DNA of 40,568 nt from a virus: IMG/VR virus record IMGVR_UViG_3300032053_004770, positions 1 through 40,568 of that record, one strand, 5' to 3'. Both the position numbers and the translations under genes were made by a program. Positions within the stretch are counted from its first letter, which is position 1; each line of letters opens with the position of its first letter. The notes below the pieces were generated by a model. It ran no database searches. It was not told the DNA's origin and worked only from the letters and a program-made list of their open reading frames with translations. Positions 1 to 8,082 of this stretch are shown here, one piece after another.

Positions 1-1886
1 GATCTTCGGGAACATCGGGAAGTTCGGGAACATCAGGGTCAGGATCTTCTGGAACTTCAGGATCTTCAGGAACATCAGGTTCAGGATCTTCGGGAACATC
101 TGGTTCAAGTGGAACATCAGGGTCAGGATCTTCGGGAACATCTGGTGATACAGGATCTTCAGGAACATCGGGATCTTCGGGTTCATCGGGAACATCAGGA
201 AGTTCGGGAACATCAGGAAGTTCGGGAACATCGGGGTCAGGATCTTCTGGAACATCTGGTATTGCGGGGTCTTCTGGAACTTCAGGTTCAAGTGGAACAT
301 CGGGAGAAGCGGGGTCTTCTGGAACTTCGGGTTCATCGGGAACATCGGGGTCAGGTTCTTCGGGAACATCTGGTTCATCGGGAACATCAGGGTCAGGATC
401 TTCTGGAACTTCAGGATCTTCAGGAACATCAGGTTCAGGATCTTCGGGAACATCGGGTTCAAGCGGGACTTCGGGAACATCTGGTATTGATGGATCTTCG
501 GGAACATCTGGTATTGATGGATCTTCGGGAACATCGGGGTCTTCGGGAACATCGGGTTCATCGGGAACATCAGGTTCAGGATCTTCGGGAACATCGGGTT
601 CAAGTGGGACTTCAGGTATAGACGGGTCTTCGGGAACATCGGGAGATTCAGGGTCTTCGGGAACATCCGGTTCAGGATCTTCGGGAACATCAGGAAGTTC
701 GGGAACATCCGGTTCAGGATCTTCAGGAACATCAGGAAGTTCGGGAACATCGGGAAGTTCAGGAACATCTGGTGCCGCCGGGTCTTCGGGAACATCGGGT
801 TCAAGCGGGACTTCGGGAACATCGGGAAGTTCGGGAACATCGGGAAGTTCGGGAACATCGGGTTCATCGGGAACATCAGGGTCAGGATCTTCAGGAACAT
901 CAGGTTCAGGATCTTCGGGAACATCGGGTTCAAGTGGGACTTCGGGAACATCGGGAAGTTCGGGAACATCGGGAAGTTCGGGAACATCTGGTTCAGGGTC
1001 TTCGGGAACATCTGGTTCAAGTGGAACATCAGGGTCAGGATCTTCGGGAACATCTGGTTCAGGGTCTTCGGGAACATCGGGATCTTCAGGAACATCTGGA
1101 ACATCGGGATATACAAAATCTCAAATAATTTCTGCTACTGATGCTGCTTGGGTAAGTCCAGAAAATGTAACTTTACTTTGGGTTACAATTGTTGGTGCTG
1201 GAGGTGGTGGCGGTGGTGGTGGTGGAGCAAATGCCACAAAACAAGGAGCGGGTGGCGGCGGTGGAGGTGGTGGTGAAACCGCCTGGAGAGTTCCTGTAAC
1301 CGTTGTAAGTAAAACATCTTATGCCATTACTATTGGTGAAGGTGGGGCTGGTGGTGGGCCAGGTGGTGTTGACGCTGTTGGAAAAATAGGAACAATTGGA
1401 GCAAATTCTAATTTTTCTACTAAACTTCTTGTTGCTGGTGGGCTTCCTGGAAACCTTGGTGGAAAATCTGTTGGAGCCGGTGGAAATGGTGGAAATGGTG
1501 GTGGAACACAAGGTGGAGCAGGTGGAGCAGAAAAAGTAGCCGGTGTTGCTGTTACCTCAAGTTATTGTTGGGGAGCAGGCGGATCTGGTGGAGGTGGTGC
1601 CGGAAATGATACTGGACCTGGAAAAGCTGGTGGAGTTTGTTTAAATACTGCTGGTGGTGGTATCCTTGCTGGGGCAAATGCCACTGGAGGTGGTGGAGGT
1701 TCTACTCCGTTTGGTGCAGGTGGTGCAGGTGGGAACTGGGTAGTTGCTACTAATGGAACTGCTGGTTCTGCTGGTTCTAATGGATCTGGTGGAGGTGGCG
1801 GAGGTGGGGGAGGAAATGCAAACAAAGAAGGTGGAGCAGGTGGAAAAGGCGGAAACGGAGTTTGTATTATAGAGTGGGTTGCATAA
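1..1886 (+). CDS. Ser/Thr/Gly-repeat tail fibre with glycine-rich tip, 5' end missing
   Basis: The gene enters from the left edge (reading frame begins at base 3) and has no start in the window. The first ~369 visible residues are almost only Gly, Ser and Thr in collagen-like G-X-Y triplets, mostly GSS and GTS, with occasional GDT, GIA, GEA, GID and GAA triplets and frequent two-residue G-S interruptions. There is no proline, so a standard collagen helix is uncertain. After about base 1110 the repeat gives way to a ~258-residue domain with long glycine runs and a hydrophobic ending (VCIIEWVA), like the glycine-rich tip domains of phage tail fibres. The stop abuts the start of the next gene, which repeats this tip domain. 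The repeat is visibly more GC-rich than the rest of the window. The role is inferred: a host-contacting fibre whose hydroxyl-rich shaft would suit O-glycosylation by the enzyme at 3933-7694. Confidence 0.8.
   Translation, partial: SSGTSGSSGTSGSGSSGTSGSSGTSGSGSSGTSGSSGTSGSGSSGTSGDTGSSGTSGSSGSSGTSGSSGTSGSSGTSGSGSSGTSGIAGSSGTSGSSGTSGEAGSSGTSGSSGTSGSGSSGTSGSSGTSGSGSSGTSGSSGTSGSGSSGTSGSSGTSGTSGIDGSSGTSGIDGSSGTSGSSGTSGSSGTSGSGSSGTSGSSGTSGIDGSSGTSGDSGSSGTSGSGSSGTSGSSGTSGSGSSGTSGSSGTSGSSGTSGAAGSSGTSGSSGTSGTSGSSGTSGSSGTSGSSGTSGSGSSGTSGSGSSGTSGSSGTSGTSGSSGTSGSSGTSGSGSSGTSGSSGTSGSGSSGTSGSGSSGTSGSSGTSGTSGYTKSQIISATDAAWVSPENVTLLWVTIVGAGGGGGGGGGANATKQGAGGGGGGGGETAWRVPVTVVSKTSYAITIGEGGAGGGPGGVDAVGKIGTIGANSNFSTKLLVAGGLPGNLGGKSVGAGGNGGNGGGTQGGAGGAEKVAGVAVTSSYCWGAGGSGGGGAGNDTGPGKAGGVCLNTAGGGILAGANATGGGGGSTPFGAGGAGGNWVVATNGTAGSAGSNGSGGGGGGGGGNANKEGGAGGKGGNGVCIIEWVA
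3..1109 (+). repeat. Low-complexity coding tandem repeat (GSS/GTS units)
   Basis: The DNA is built from short units such as TCTTCGGGAACATC and GGAAGTTCGGGAACATC, repeated dozens of times with synonymous changes (TCA/TCG/TCT, GGA/GGG/GGT). Units vary in length but stay multiples of three, so the G-S/T-S/T frame is kept. The structure invites length change by slippage or recombination, and it also keeps other frames open by chance. Read copy number may be wrong in an assembly. Confidence 0.9.
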
Positions 1887-2681
1887 ATGGCAAGAGCAAT
1901 AACCAAATCTAATTTATTTATCGCTACTGGAAAATTCACTTCCCACGCTAATTCAACACTTGTATGGGTTACACTTGTTGGTGGTGGAGGAGGTGGGGGT
2001 GGCGGCGGTGGTGCAGGTAAAGCTAATCAAGGTGGTGGTGCTGGTGGTGGTGGAGCAGGAGAAATTATTGTAAAATATCCATTGACCGTTGTTGGTGCTA
2101 CAGAGTATACTATCACAATTGGAGCCGGCGGAACATCTGGAGCAAACGCCGCCAAAAATGCTATAGGAGGAGAAGGGGGTACAGGTGGTGCTTCAAATTT
2201 CAGTACAAAATTAATTGCTGCTGGCGGACTTCCTGGAAATGGTGGACTTAACGGCTCTGAAGCAAAGCAAGGAAAAGGTGGTGCGGGTGGCGGAACTTTG
2301 GGTGGTGCTGGAGGAGCAATAACTCCAACTCCTGGCGGAAATATAACAGTAGAATATATAACTGGATGTGGTGGAAGCGGGGGAGGTGGAGGAGGAAATA
2401 ATACTACAGCAGGCCAGAAGGGTGGAATTTGTTTTAATGTTGCTGGTGGTTTAAATGGAACTGGAGCGAAAGGCGCAGGCGGTGGGGGAGGTTCTACTCC
2501 ATTTGGTCAAGGTGGAAATGGTGGAAACTGGGTAATTGCTACTGCTGGAACAGATGGTCTTGTCGGTGTAAATGGTTCTGGTGGTGGTGGAGGCGGTGGC
2601 GGTGGAAATAATAATACCGCTGGAGGCAAAGGTGGTGTTGGTGGTGCTGGACTTTGTATAGTAGAATGGATGGAAGCGTAA
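1887..2681 (+). CDS. Glycine-rich tail fibre tip/adhesin, paralogue of the upstream C-terminus
   Basis: 264 residues. After a ~28-residue lead it has a WVTLVGG strand running into an 11-glycine stretch, then further glycine loops separated by beta-type segments, and it ends CIVEWMEA. The same order of segments (STPFG, GGNWV, NGSGGGG, CI-EW) closes the preceding gene, so the two are recent paralogues. The ATG directly follows the upstream TAA without a clear ribosome binding site, which points to translational coupling. By analogy with the polyglycine-sandwich tips of T-even gp38-type adhesins it may be a receptor-binding tip. That is a structural analogy, not proof of homology. Confidence 0.75.
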   Translation: MARAITKSNLFIATGKFTSHANSTLVWVTLVGGGGGGGGGGGAGKANQGGGAGGGGAGEIIVKYPLTVVGATEYTITIGAGGTSGANAAKNAIGGEGGTGGASNFSTKLIAAGGLPGNGGLNGSEAKQGKGGAGGGTLGGAGGAITPTPGGNITVEYITGCGGSGGGGGGNNTTAGQKGGICFNVAGGLNGTGAKGAGGGGGSTPFGQGGNGGNWVIATAGTDGLVGVNGSGGGGGGGGGNNNTAGGKGGVGGAGLCIVEWMEA

Positions 2682-2722
2682 ATGAAAAGTAATAAATAAT
2701 ATAATAAAAGGAGATATAAACT

Positions 2723-3865
2723 GTGAATAATGTAATTCCGTTAAAAAATTTTAGTGATTATTTTTTTGAAAATGTTTCGGTTAATGCCCCAAATCAATTT
2801 CAAATAACATCTTTATGTAACGCAAAATGTATATTTTGTTCTAATGAGCAAAATCCTTTTGAAATAAAAAGGTGTGAATTTCGTTCATTGGAAGAAATAG
2901 AAAAGGTGGTCTGGGCAACACCTCTTTTAGATGGTCCAATAATGTTGAATGAAAGCCTTCCTGGAAGAATATCAGAAGGTGAAGCATTTTTACATCCCAA
3001 ATTCTTTGAAATATTAAATGTTATAAGAAGAAAATTTAAAAATACAATCAAAATTACCACAAACGGATCAATGCTTACTACTGATCTTATCAAAAAATTA
3101 TCTACATTCAATCCAATAGAAATAACAATTTCATTTCCAACTGTAAATTTACAGCATTGGAAAGAAGTATTTGGCCTAAAAGATGATCATTATTATACAG
3201 CCCTTAATTCTTTTCAATTATTAAAATCATATAATATTGGTATATTTGGATCAATAACCCCAATGCCTTCATGGATAGGTTGGGAAGAATTAGAAAATAC
3301 TTTTAAATTTTTATCTGGAAATGTAAAAAGTATCATCATATATGCTCCAGGATATACTAAAGATACTAAATCTACAGTTATAGATAAACTGAAATATGAT
3401 AAAATGGAATTATCTTTATTTTTAGAAAAGATGAGTAGGAAATATTCCTTTATATATAATTGGCATTTAGATCCAAGAAAAGCATTGTATGTAAATTTTG
3501 ATTCAATCGTAAATAATTTATATGCTTTTTATGAAAAAGGTCATCGTAAATTTTTATGGCTAACATCTGAATCCTCAGAAGAAAGATTTAGGGATCTTTT
3601 GGATAAATTAGCACTTGGTATTCCTGTAAAAAATACTGTTCTCGCAGTAAAAAATGATACCTATGGTGGAAATATTGAATGTACTGGATTATTTATGATC
3701 AACGATTTATCCAAGGCATTAAACGAATATCTTAGCATACATGAAAAACCTGATCATATTTTTATACCGGGAGGATTTATGGATAAGTATGGATATGACT
3801 TGTGTGGAAACAATATAATGGATTTCTTTAAGAAGTATAATCAAATATCAATATGGATTTTTTAA
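2723..3865 (+). CDS. Radical SAM protein in the fibre-modification cluster
   Basis: 380 residues from a GTG start, chosen because AAAGGAG at 2707-2713 is well spaced. Cys32, Cys36 and Cys39 form the CX3CX2C motif (CNAKCIFC) that holds the 4Fe-4S cluster of radical SAM enzymes, preceded by a QITSLC strand and followed by barrel-like segments (TTNGSMLT, ITISFP, GSITPMP). I see no second cysteine cluster of the SPASM type, though Cys occurs near the C-terminus (ECTG, DLCGNN). Substrate unknown. Its place between Gly/Ser/Thr fibre genes and a multi-domain glycosyltransferase suggests modification of a fibre peptide or a sugar; that is inference from context only. Confidence 0.75.
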   Translation: MNNVIPLKNFSDYFFENVSVNAPNQFQITSLCNAKCIFCSNEQNPFEIKRCEFRSLEEIEKVVWATPLLDGPIMLNESLPGRISEGEAFLHPKFFEILNVIRRKFKNTIKITTNGSMLTTDLIKKLSTFNPIEITISFPTVNLQHWKEVFGLKDDHYYTALNSFQLLKSYNIGIFGSITPMPSWIGWEELENTFKFLSGNVKSIIIYAPGYTKDTKSTVIDKLKYDKMELSLFLEKMSRKYSFIYNWHLDPRKALYVNFDSIVNNLYAFYEKGHRKFLWLTSESSEERFRDLLDKLALGIPVKNTVLAVKNDTYGGNIECTGLFMINDLSKALNEYLSIHEKPDHIFIPGGFMDKYGYDLCGNNIMDFFKKYNQISIWIF

Positions 3866-3868
3866 ATG

Positions 3869-3897
3869 TATACAAGTTATTAGAAATAGTGTATAAT
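3869..3897 (+). promoter_or_regulatory. Sigma70-type promoter before the glycosyltransferase gene
   Basis: TATACA (3869-3874), a 17-base spacer and a perfect TATAAT (3892-3897). Predicted start of transcription is near 3904, leaving a ~29-base leader containing AAAAGGAAAA before the ATG at 3933. The -35 box matches at four of six bases. It lies in the short gap after the radical SAM gene. Confidence 0.5.
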
Positions 3898-3932
3898 AAG
3901 AAAAGATTTATAAAGTATAAAAGGAAAATAAA

Positions 3933-6900
3933 ATGTATAATTTTGATTATGTGATTGCTCATTGTAGTTGGGTTTCAAAAACAGGTTATAGTCAACATAG
4001 TAGAGATTTTTTTACTCGCCTAAATAATTTCATTCCTGTCAGAGTTCATAATTTTTCTCATATGCCAGAGTTATCCCATCTTAGTCAACTTGAAAAAGAT
4101 ATGACCATATACCAAGAATGGGGGGAACCGCCATGGAAAATTGGAACGCCGTTTAAACCAAAACCATTAGCAAAAATTCTTAATATAATTCTTTTGGAAA
4201 CAAATCATTTTTGGTATTTTAATGAGTATAAAGGCCCGACTATTGCGTATAATGTCTGGGAATCTACAAGACAACCAGATGCTTTTTTCAAGAGACTTTT
4301 GAATTTTGAACAATTATGGGTTCCGTCTACATGGCAAAGAGATTGCTCTATAGAACAAGGATATCCACAAGATAGAGTAAAGGTTGTTCCAGAAGGAGTT
4401 GATGGATCAACATTTTTTCCAGAAGATATTTCAGATAAAGATGGTAGATTTAAATTTCTTATTTTCGGGAGATGGGATGATAGAAAATATATAATGGAAA
4501 TGATCAGGGGTTTTTTGGAAACATTTGATAAAAAAGAACCTGTTGATCTTATTATATCAGTAGATAATCCATTTTCTGTTGATGGGATGCATTCTACAGA
4601 AGAAAGATTGAAATATCATAATCTTGTGGATAGTAGAGTAAAAGTTTTACATTATTTACCAAGAAAAGAATATATTCGATATATGAAAAAAGGAAATGTT
4701 CTTTTATGTGTTTCAAGATCGGAAGGTTGGAATTTGCCTTTGATCGAAGCAATTGCTTGTGGAACACCAACCATAACAACGAATTGGGGAGCACCTTTAG
4801 ATTTTGCAAAAGATGTTTCATTATTGGTGAATGTAAAAGATTTTGCAAAACCTGATAAAGTTTTTATGCAACCGGATGGGACAACTCCCGGTGTCTGGTC
4901 TGAGCCTGATTATGATCATATGAAATTATTGATGAGAGAGGTATATGAAAATTATATTGATTGTAAAAAGAAAGCAGTAGAAAAAGCAAAGAAAGTGTCT
5001 GAAAAGTTTTCTTGGGATAACGCAGTTCAAATTGCATTGGAGACAATTAATACTATTAATGCGAGAAAATTTTATCCTGTCAAAATAGATGTAGGATCTG
5101 GTATTAAATCAAAAGGTGATGGGTATATAAAAATTGATAAATATGATAAAAATGCTGATATTCAAGCAGATATTTTGTTATTACCTTTTGAAAATGGTTC
5201 TGTTGATGAAGTAGTGAGTTCTCATATGATTGAACATCTCAGTAAAATGGATGTTCATAAAGCATTGAAAGAGATGCATAGAGTTTTATCTTATGATGGT
5301 AAATTATCTTTGGAAGTTCCAGATTTTGAATGGTGTATAAAAAATTTTTTGGAAAAGGGTGAGAATGAAAGATGGGATCATCCAATCAATACTATTTTTG
5401 GTCTTCAAGAAAATGAAGGAGAGTATCATAAGACAGGATTTACAAAAGATAGAATAAAGTTGTTACTTAATGAAGTGGGATTTTATAATAATAATATAAA
5501 AGTAGAAGATGTATTTTCACACGAACAACAGTGTATGAATGTAACAGCATATAAAAAGAAAATAGAATATAATGATGATGTTTTTTTTCTTGATTGTTAT
5601 ACTGATACTGAAGAAAAAGAAAAACTTTTATTGAACACAATTCAGAAATTGAAAAAATATAATAAACCAATTATTATTGTTACTCATTATCCTGTATCAA
5701 GTATTGTTCAAAAGGAAGTGGATCATATAGTTTATGATAGTAAAAATGTAATGAGTGAGAATTGGAATTTGAATTGGTGGTGGGTAAGAGATAATTTTTT
5801 AAAAATTGTTTCTTCATATGAACAACGGTATCATGCGGTTGGTGTTTATTCGTCTTTGAAAAATGGATGTTCTTTTGCAAAAAATAAATTTAATTTTGCT
5901 CATTTTATTGAGTATGATATTGATGTTGACTTAGATAAGTATTTGGAAAATGTAAATGAACAAAGAGCAAACGGTAAAGATTTTATATTCTTTCCTTATA
6001 GTGATGAACAAAACCGTAGAGTTATTATTGGTTTGATTGATAAAATTGGTATTGTTACAAATTTATTTTCTTTCAATATAAAACTAATGGATGATTGTTT
6101 GGTTCCTATAAACAGTTGGGAAGAATATCGTTCTATAAATGAAGATATAGCAAAAAGAATTGGACCTGAGAATGATCTTATTTTTGAAAATTGGTTGTAT
6201 ATGTATTTTAAGGATAAAGGTATTTTTGATAATGGATATTTCTTTTCATCTGATTTAAAGAAAGAAATTATTATAAACAGAAATATTATTGATCAAGGAA
6301 AAAAAGAACCTGGAATAAAAATTTTACTTTCAGAAACATATGAAGAGAAACCTATTATTTTTGCTATTAATACTACAGAAAAAGAACAATCAATAATTAT
6401 AAAATATAATGGAAAAGAAATTAAAAATATTGTTCCTGGGGGAGATATTACATATCTTGTTTTACCAGAAAAAAAAGGAACTGTTACAGTGAAAATTAAT
6501 CATGATGAAAGAAATATGGAATTTCATCAAACAACAGAATATACGAGAACAAAATTTAAATTTTATGATGATAGAATAATATGCAGGAAATGGGAAGGAT
6601 CTGATAGTTTGGGATTTGATAAAGATAAAGAAAACCAAATATATTATACATTTATTGACGGTGCAAAAATAGAAATATTGGGACATACTAAAGAGAAGTA
6701 TCACGTTAAATTTATTGATAATGATACTGATGTATTGTTTTATGAATGGGATATAGAAAATAATAATTGGTCGTCTCCTAATAAAAGATATTTTGTTAAT
6801 TGGAAATGTCAAATTGAAAAAGACAATAAAGTTATTTCAGAGCATCTTTTTGATTTGAAGGGTAAAAAAGTTTGTATTACACTTAACAGTAAATCTCTTG

Positions 6901-7694
6901 GTGATACGCTTGCATGGGTTCCATATATAGAAGAGTTTAGAAAAAAATATAATTGTATAATTTATGCAATAACTTTTTGGAATGATCTTTATAAAAACGA
7001 ATATAAAGATATTATTTTTATGTCTCCTGGAAATAAAATAAAAAATTTATATGCGTCTTATACAATAGGTTGTTATGATAATGATTATTCAAAGAATAAG
7101 AATAATTGGAGAGTAATTCCTCTTCAACAAGTAGCAACTGATTATTTGGGATTGGATTATATTGAAATAAAACCAAAAATTACAAGATCAATAAAACCAA
7201 GACCGATACCTGAAAAGTATGTGTGTATTGCGGAATATTCAACATTCCAGTGTAAACATTGGTTACATCCAGGCGGATGGCAAACAATAGTTGATTATTT
7301 GAACTCTATTGGATATAAGGTTATGGTTATAAGTAAAGAGAGTACGAAACTTAAAAATGTAATTAAAAATACGGGAAATCAGATAGAAGAAACTGTAAGA
7401 AATATTCAATATGCAGATATTTTTGTAGGTGTAAGTTCTGGTCCAGCGTGGGTTGCTTGGGGATTGAATGTCCCTACAGTTATGATTTCTGGTTTTAGTC
7501 CTGAATATTCTGAAATGCATAGTTGTGAAAGAGTTATAAACAAAAATGTTTGTAATAGTTGTGTTTCTGATTTGAGTGTTACATTTGATCGGGGTAATTG
7601 GATGTGGTGCCCAAGGAACAAAAAATTCGAATGTATGATAAGTATTACACCTGATATGGTAAAGAAAGCAATACATAATGCGTTAAAGACTTGA
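3933..7694 (+). CDS. Multi-domain glycosyltransferase: GT4 + methyltransferase + GT-A-like + TibC-type heptosyltransferase
   Basis: 1253 residues. Residues 1-375 look like a GT-B, GT4-family glycosyltransferase, with VVPEGVDGSTF and the E-x7-E region at Glu264/Glu272 followed by GTPTITTNWGAP. Residues ~380-545 resemble a class I SAM methyltransferase (DVGSG near 386, then SSHMIEHL). Residues ~550-790 have an EYDID DxD-like motif near 657, compatible with a GT-A fold but uncertain. Residues ~985-1253 match the bacterial autotransporter heptosyltransferase family (TibC/Aah): SLGDTLAWVP, STFQCKHW, PTVMISGFSPEYSE, and four cysteines (Cys1207, 1210, 1226, 1234) placed as the iron-binding set of that family, with WCP and FEC contexts. 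TibC-type enzymes add heptose to Ser of autotransporters. The upstream Ser/Thr fibre is the obvious candidate acceptor. The start is set by AAAAGGAAAA at 3919-3928. Confidence 0.85.
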   Translation: MYNFDYVIAHCSWVSKTGYSQHSRDFFTRLNNFIPVRVHNFSHMPELSHLSQLEKDMTIYQEWGEPPWKIGTPFKPKPLAKILNIILLETNHFWYFNEYKGPTIAYNVWESTRQPDAFFKRLLNFEQLWVPSTWQRDCSIEQGYPQDRVKVVPEGVDGSTFFPEDISDKDGRFKFLIFGRWDDRKYIMEMIRGFLETFDKKEPVDLIISVDNPFSVDGMHSTEERLKYHNLVDSRVKVLHYLPRKEYIRYMKKGNVLLCVSRSEGWNLPLIEAIACGTPTITTNWGAPLDFAKDVSLLVNVKDFAKPDKVFMQPDGTTPGVWSEPDYDHMKLLMREVYENYIDCKKKAVEKAKKVSEKFSWDNAVQIALETINTINARKFYPVKIDVGSGIKSKGDGYIKIDKYDKNADIQADILLLPFENGSVDEVVSSHMIEHLSKMDVHKALKEMHRVLSYDGKLSLEVPDFEWCIKNFLEKGENERWDHPINTIFGLQENEGEYHKTGFTKDRIKLLLNEVGFYNNNIKVEDVFSHEQQCMNVTAYKKKIEYNDDVFFLDCYTDTEEKEKLLLNTIQKLKKYNKPIIIVTHYPVSSIVQKEVDHIVYDSKNVMSENWNLNWWWVRDNFLKIVSSYEQRYHAVGVYSSLKNGCSFAKNKFNFAHFIEYDIDVDLDKYLENVNEQRANGKDFIFFPYSDEQNRRVIIGLIDKIGIVTNLFSFNIKLMDDCLVPINSWEEYRSINEDIAKRIGPENDLIFENWLYMYFKDKGIFDNGYFFSSDLKKEIIINRNIIDQGKKEPGIKILLSETYEEKPIIFAINTTEKEQSIIIKYNGKEIKNIVPGGDITYLVLPEKKGTVTVKINHDERNMEFHQTTEYTRTKFKFYDDRIICRKWEGSDSLGFDKDKENQIYYTFIDGAKIEILGHTKEKYHVKFIDNDTDVLFYEWDIENNNWSSPNKRYFVNWKCQIEKDNKVISEHLFDLKGKKVCITLNSKSLGDTLAWVPYIEEFRKKYNCIIYAITFWNDLYKNEYKDIIFMSPGNKIKNLYASYTIGCYDNDYSKNKNNWRVIPLQQVATDYLGLDYIEIKPKITRSIKPRPIPEKYVCIAEYSTFQCKHWLHPGGWQTIVDYLNSIGYKVMVISKESTKLKNVIKNTGNQIEETVRNIQYADIFVGVSSGPAWVAWGLNVPTVMISGFSPEYSEMHSCERVINKNVCNSCVSDLSVTFDRGNWMWCPRNKKFECMISITPDMVKKAIHNALKT

Positions 7695-7715
7695 TTTTAT
7701 TATTGAATTTATCTA

Positions 7716-7744
7716 TTGACAAGAAATCTGATATATGTTATAAT
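7716..7744 (+). promoter_or_regulatory. Perfect consensus sigma70 promoter with extended -10
   Basis: TTGACA (7716-7721), a 17-base spacer and TATAAT (7739-7744) preceded by TGT, so both hexamers and the TGn extension match the bacterial consensus. Predicted transcription start is near 7751, 18 bases before the ATG of the small gene at 7769. This is the strongest promoter in the window. Confidence 0.88.
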
Positions 7745-7768
7745 AATAAGAAAAATTAGGGAGGTTGT

Positions 7769-8014
7769 ATGTTAGATTTTTTTATGTATGGTTTGATCAT
7801 TTATGCTTCTTTGTTTACAGTTTTTTATTTTGATACTCGAAGAAAAATGAGACTTGTTCGTAGAACTCTTTTATTGATAGCGGGAATGAGGGGTTATGAA
7901 TTGGGAGAGGATGATCAAGAAGAATATCAAGAGATTTTACGAAAAAATGATATTCAATCTGAATATGATTTCTCGAAGATGCATAAAGAAGGAAAAAGAA
8001 TAAATATAGAATAA
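7769..8014 (+). CDS. Small single-pass membrane protein, moron-like
   Basis: 81 residues. Residues ~5-21 form one hydrophobic helix (FMYGLIIYASLFTVFYF), followed by a strongly basic stretch (RRKMRLVRR), which predicts the C-terminal two thirds in the cytoplasm, then an acidic and charged tail. No family recognised. It has AGGGAGG at 7758-7764 and is the only gene between a consensus host promoter and a clean terminator, so it can be made independently of late transcription. That layout is typical of phage morons, which often affect the host envelope or superinfection; this role is inference. Confidence 0.75.
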   Translation: MLDFFMYGLIIYASLFTVFYFDTRRKMRLVRRTLLLIAGMRGYELGEDDQEEYQEILRKNDIQSEYDFSKMHKEGKRINIE

Positions 8015-8031
8015 CAATATTCTATTTAATT

Positions 8032-8057
8032 AAAGGGAGTTTCACTCCCTTTTTTTT
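8032..8057 (+). terminator. Rho-independent terminator
   Basis: A 9-base perfect stem (AAAGGGAGT / ACTCCCTTT) with loop TTC runs into eight T. It closes the single-gene unit that begins at the 7716 promoter. Confidence 0.9.
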
Positions 8058-8068
8058 GGCCTACATTT

Positions 8069-8076
8069 TATAAATA
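8069..8076 (+). promoter_or_regulatory. T4-type late promoter box (TATAAATA)
   Basis: TATAAATA, just after the terminator. In T4 this box spans -13 to -6, which would place transcription start near 8082, next to the ATG at 8083. Either the transcript is nearly leaderless or the box is fortuitous. Confidence 0.45.
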
Positions 8077-8082
8077 CAAGCA

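Noticed and set aside
1-1110. CRISPR-like repeat array
   Set aside because: Repeats are contiguous with no unique spacers, keep a coding frame and encode G-S/T-S/T triplets.
109-1128. Open frames in a second + frame of the repeat region giving EHQGQDLREH-type proteins
   Set aside because: They are products of the tandem repeat read out of frame; the Gly/Ser/Thr frame is continuous into the glycine-rich domain and ends at a sensible stop.
1173-1939. Minus-strand Thr/Ser- and Pro-rich open frames
   Set aside because: They are antisense to glycine-rich codons, which read as proline or threonine; no ribosome site and no other minus-strand gene in the window.
2700-2705. TATAAT before the radical SAM gene as a promoter
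   Set aside because: No usable -35 at 16-18 bases and the predicted start falls at the ribosome site; similar strings at 16050-16055 fail likewise.
4594-7676. Several minus-strand open frames opposite the glycosyltransferase gene
   Set aside because: Their codes are low-complexity shadows of an AT-rich coding strand, without ribosome sites or recognisable domains.
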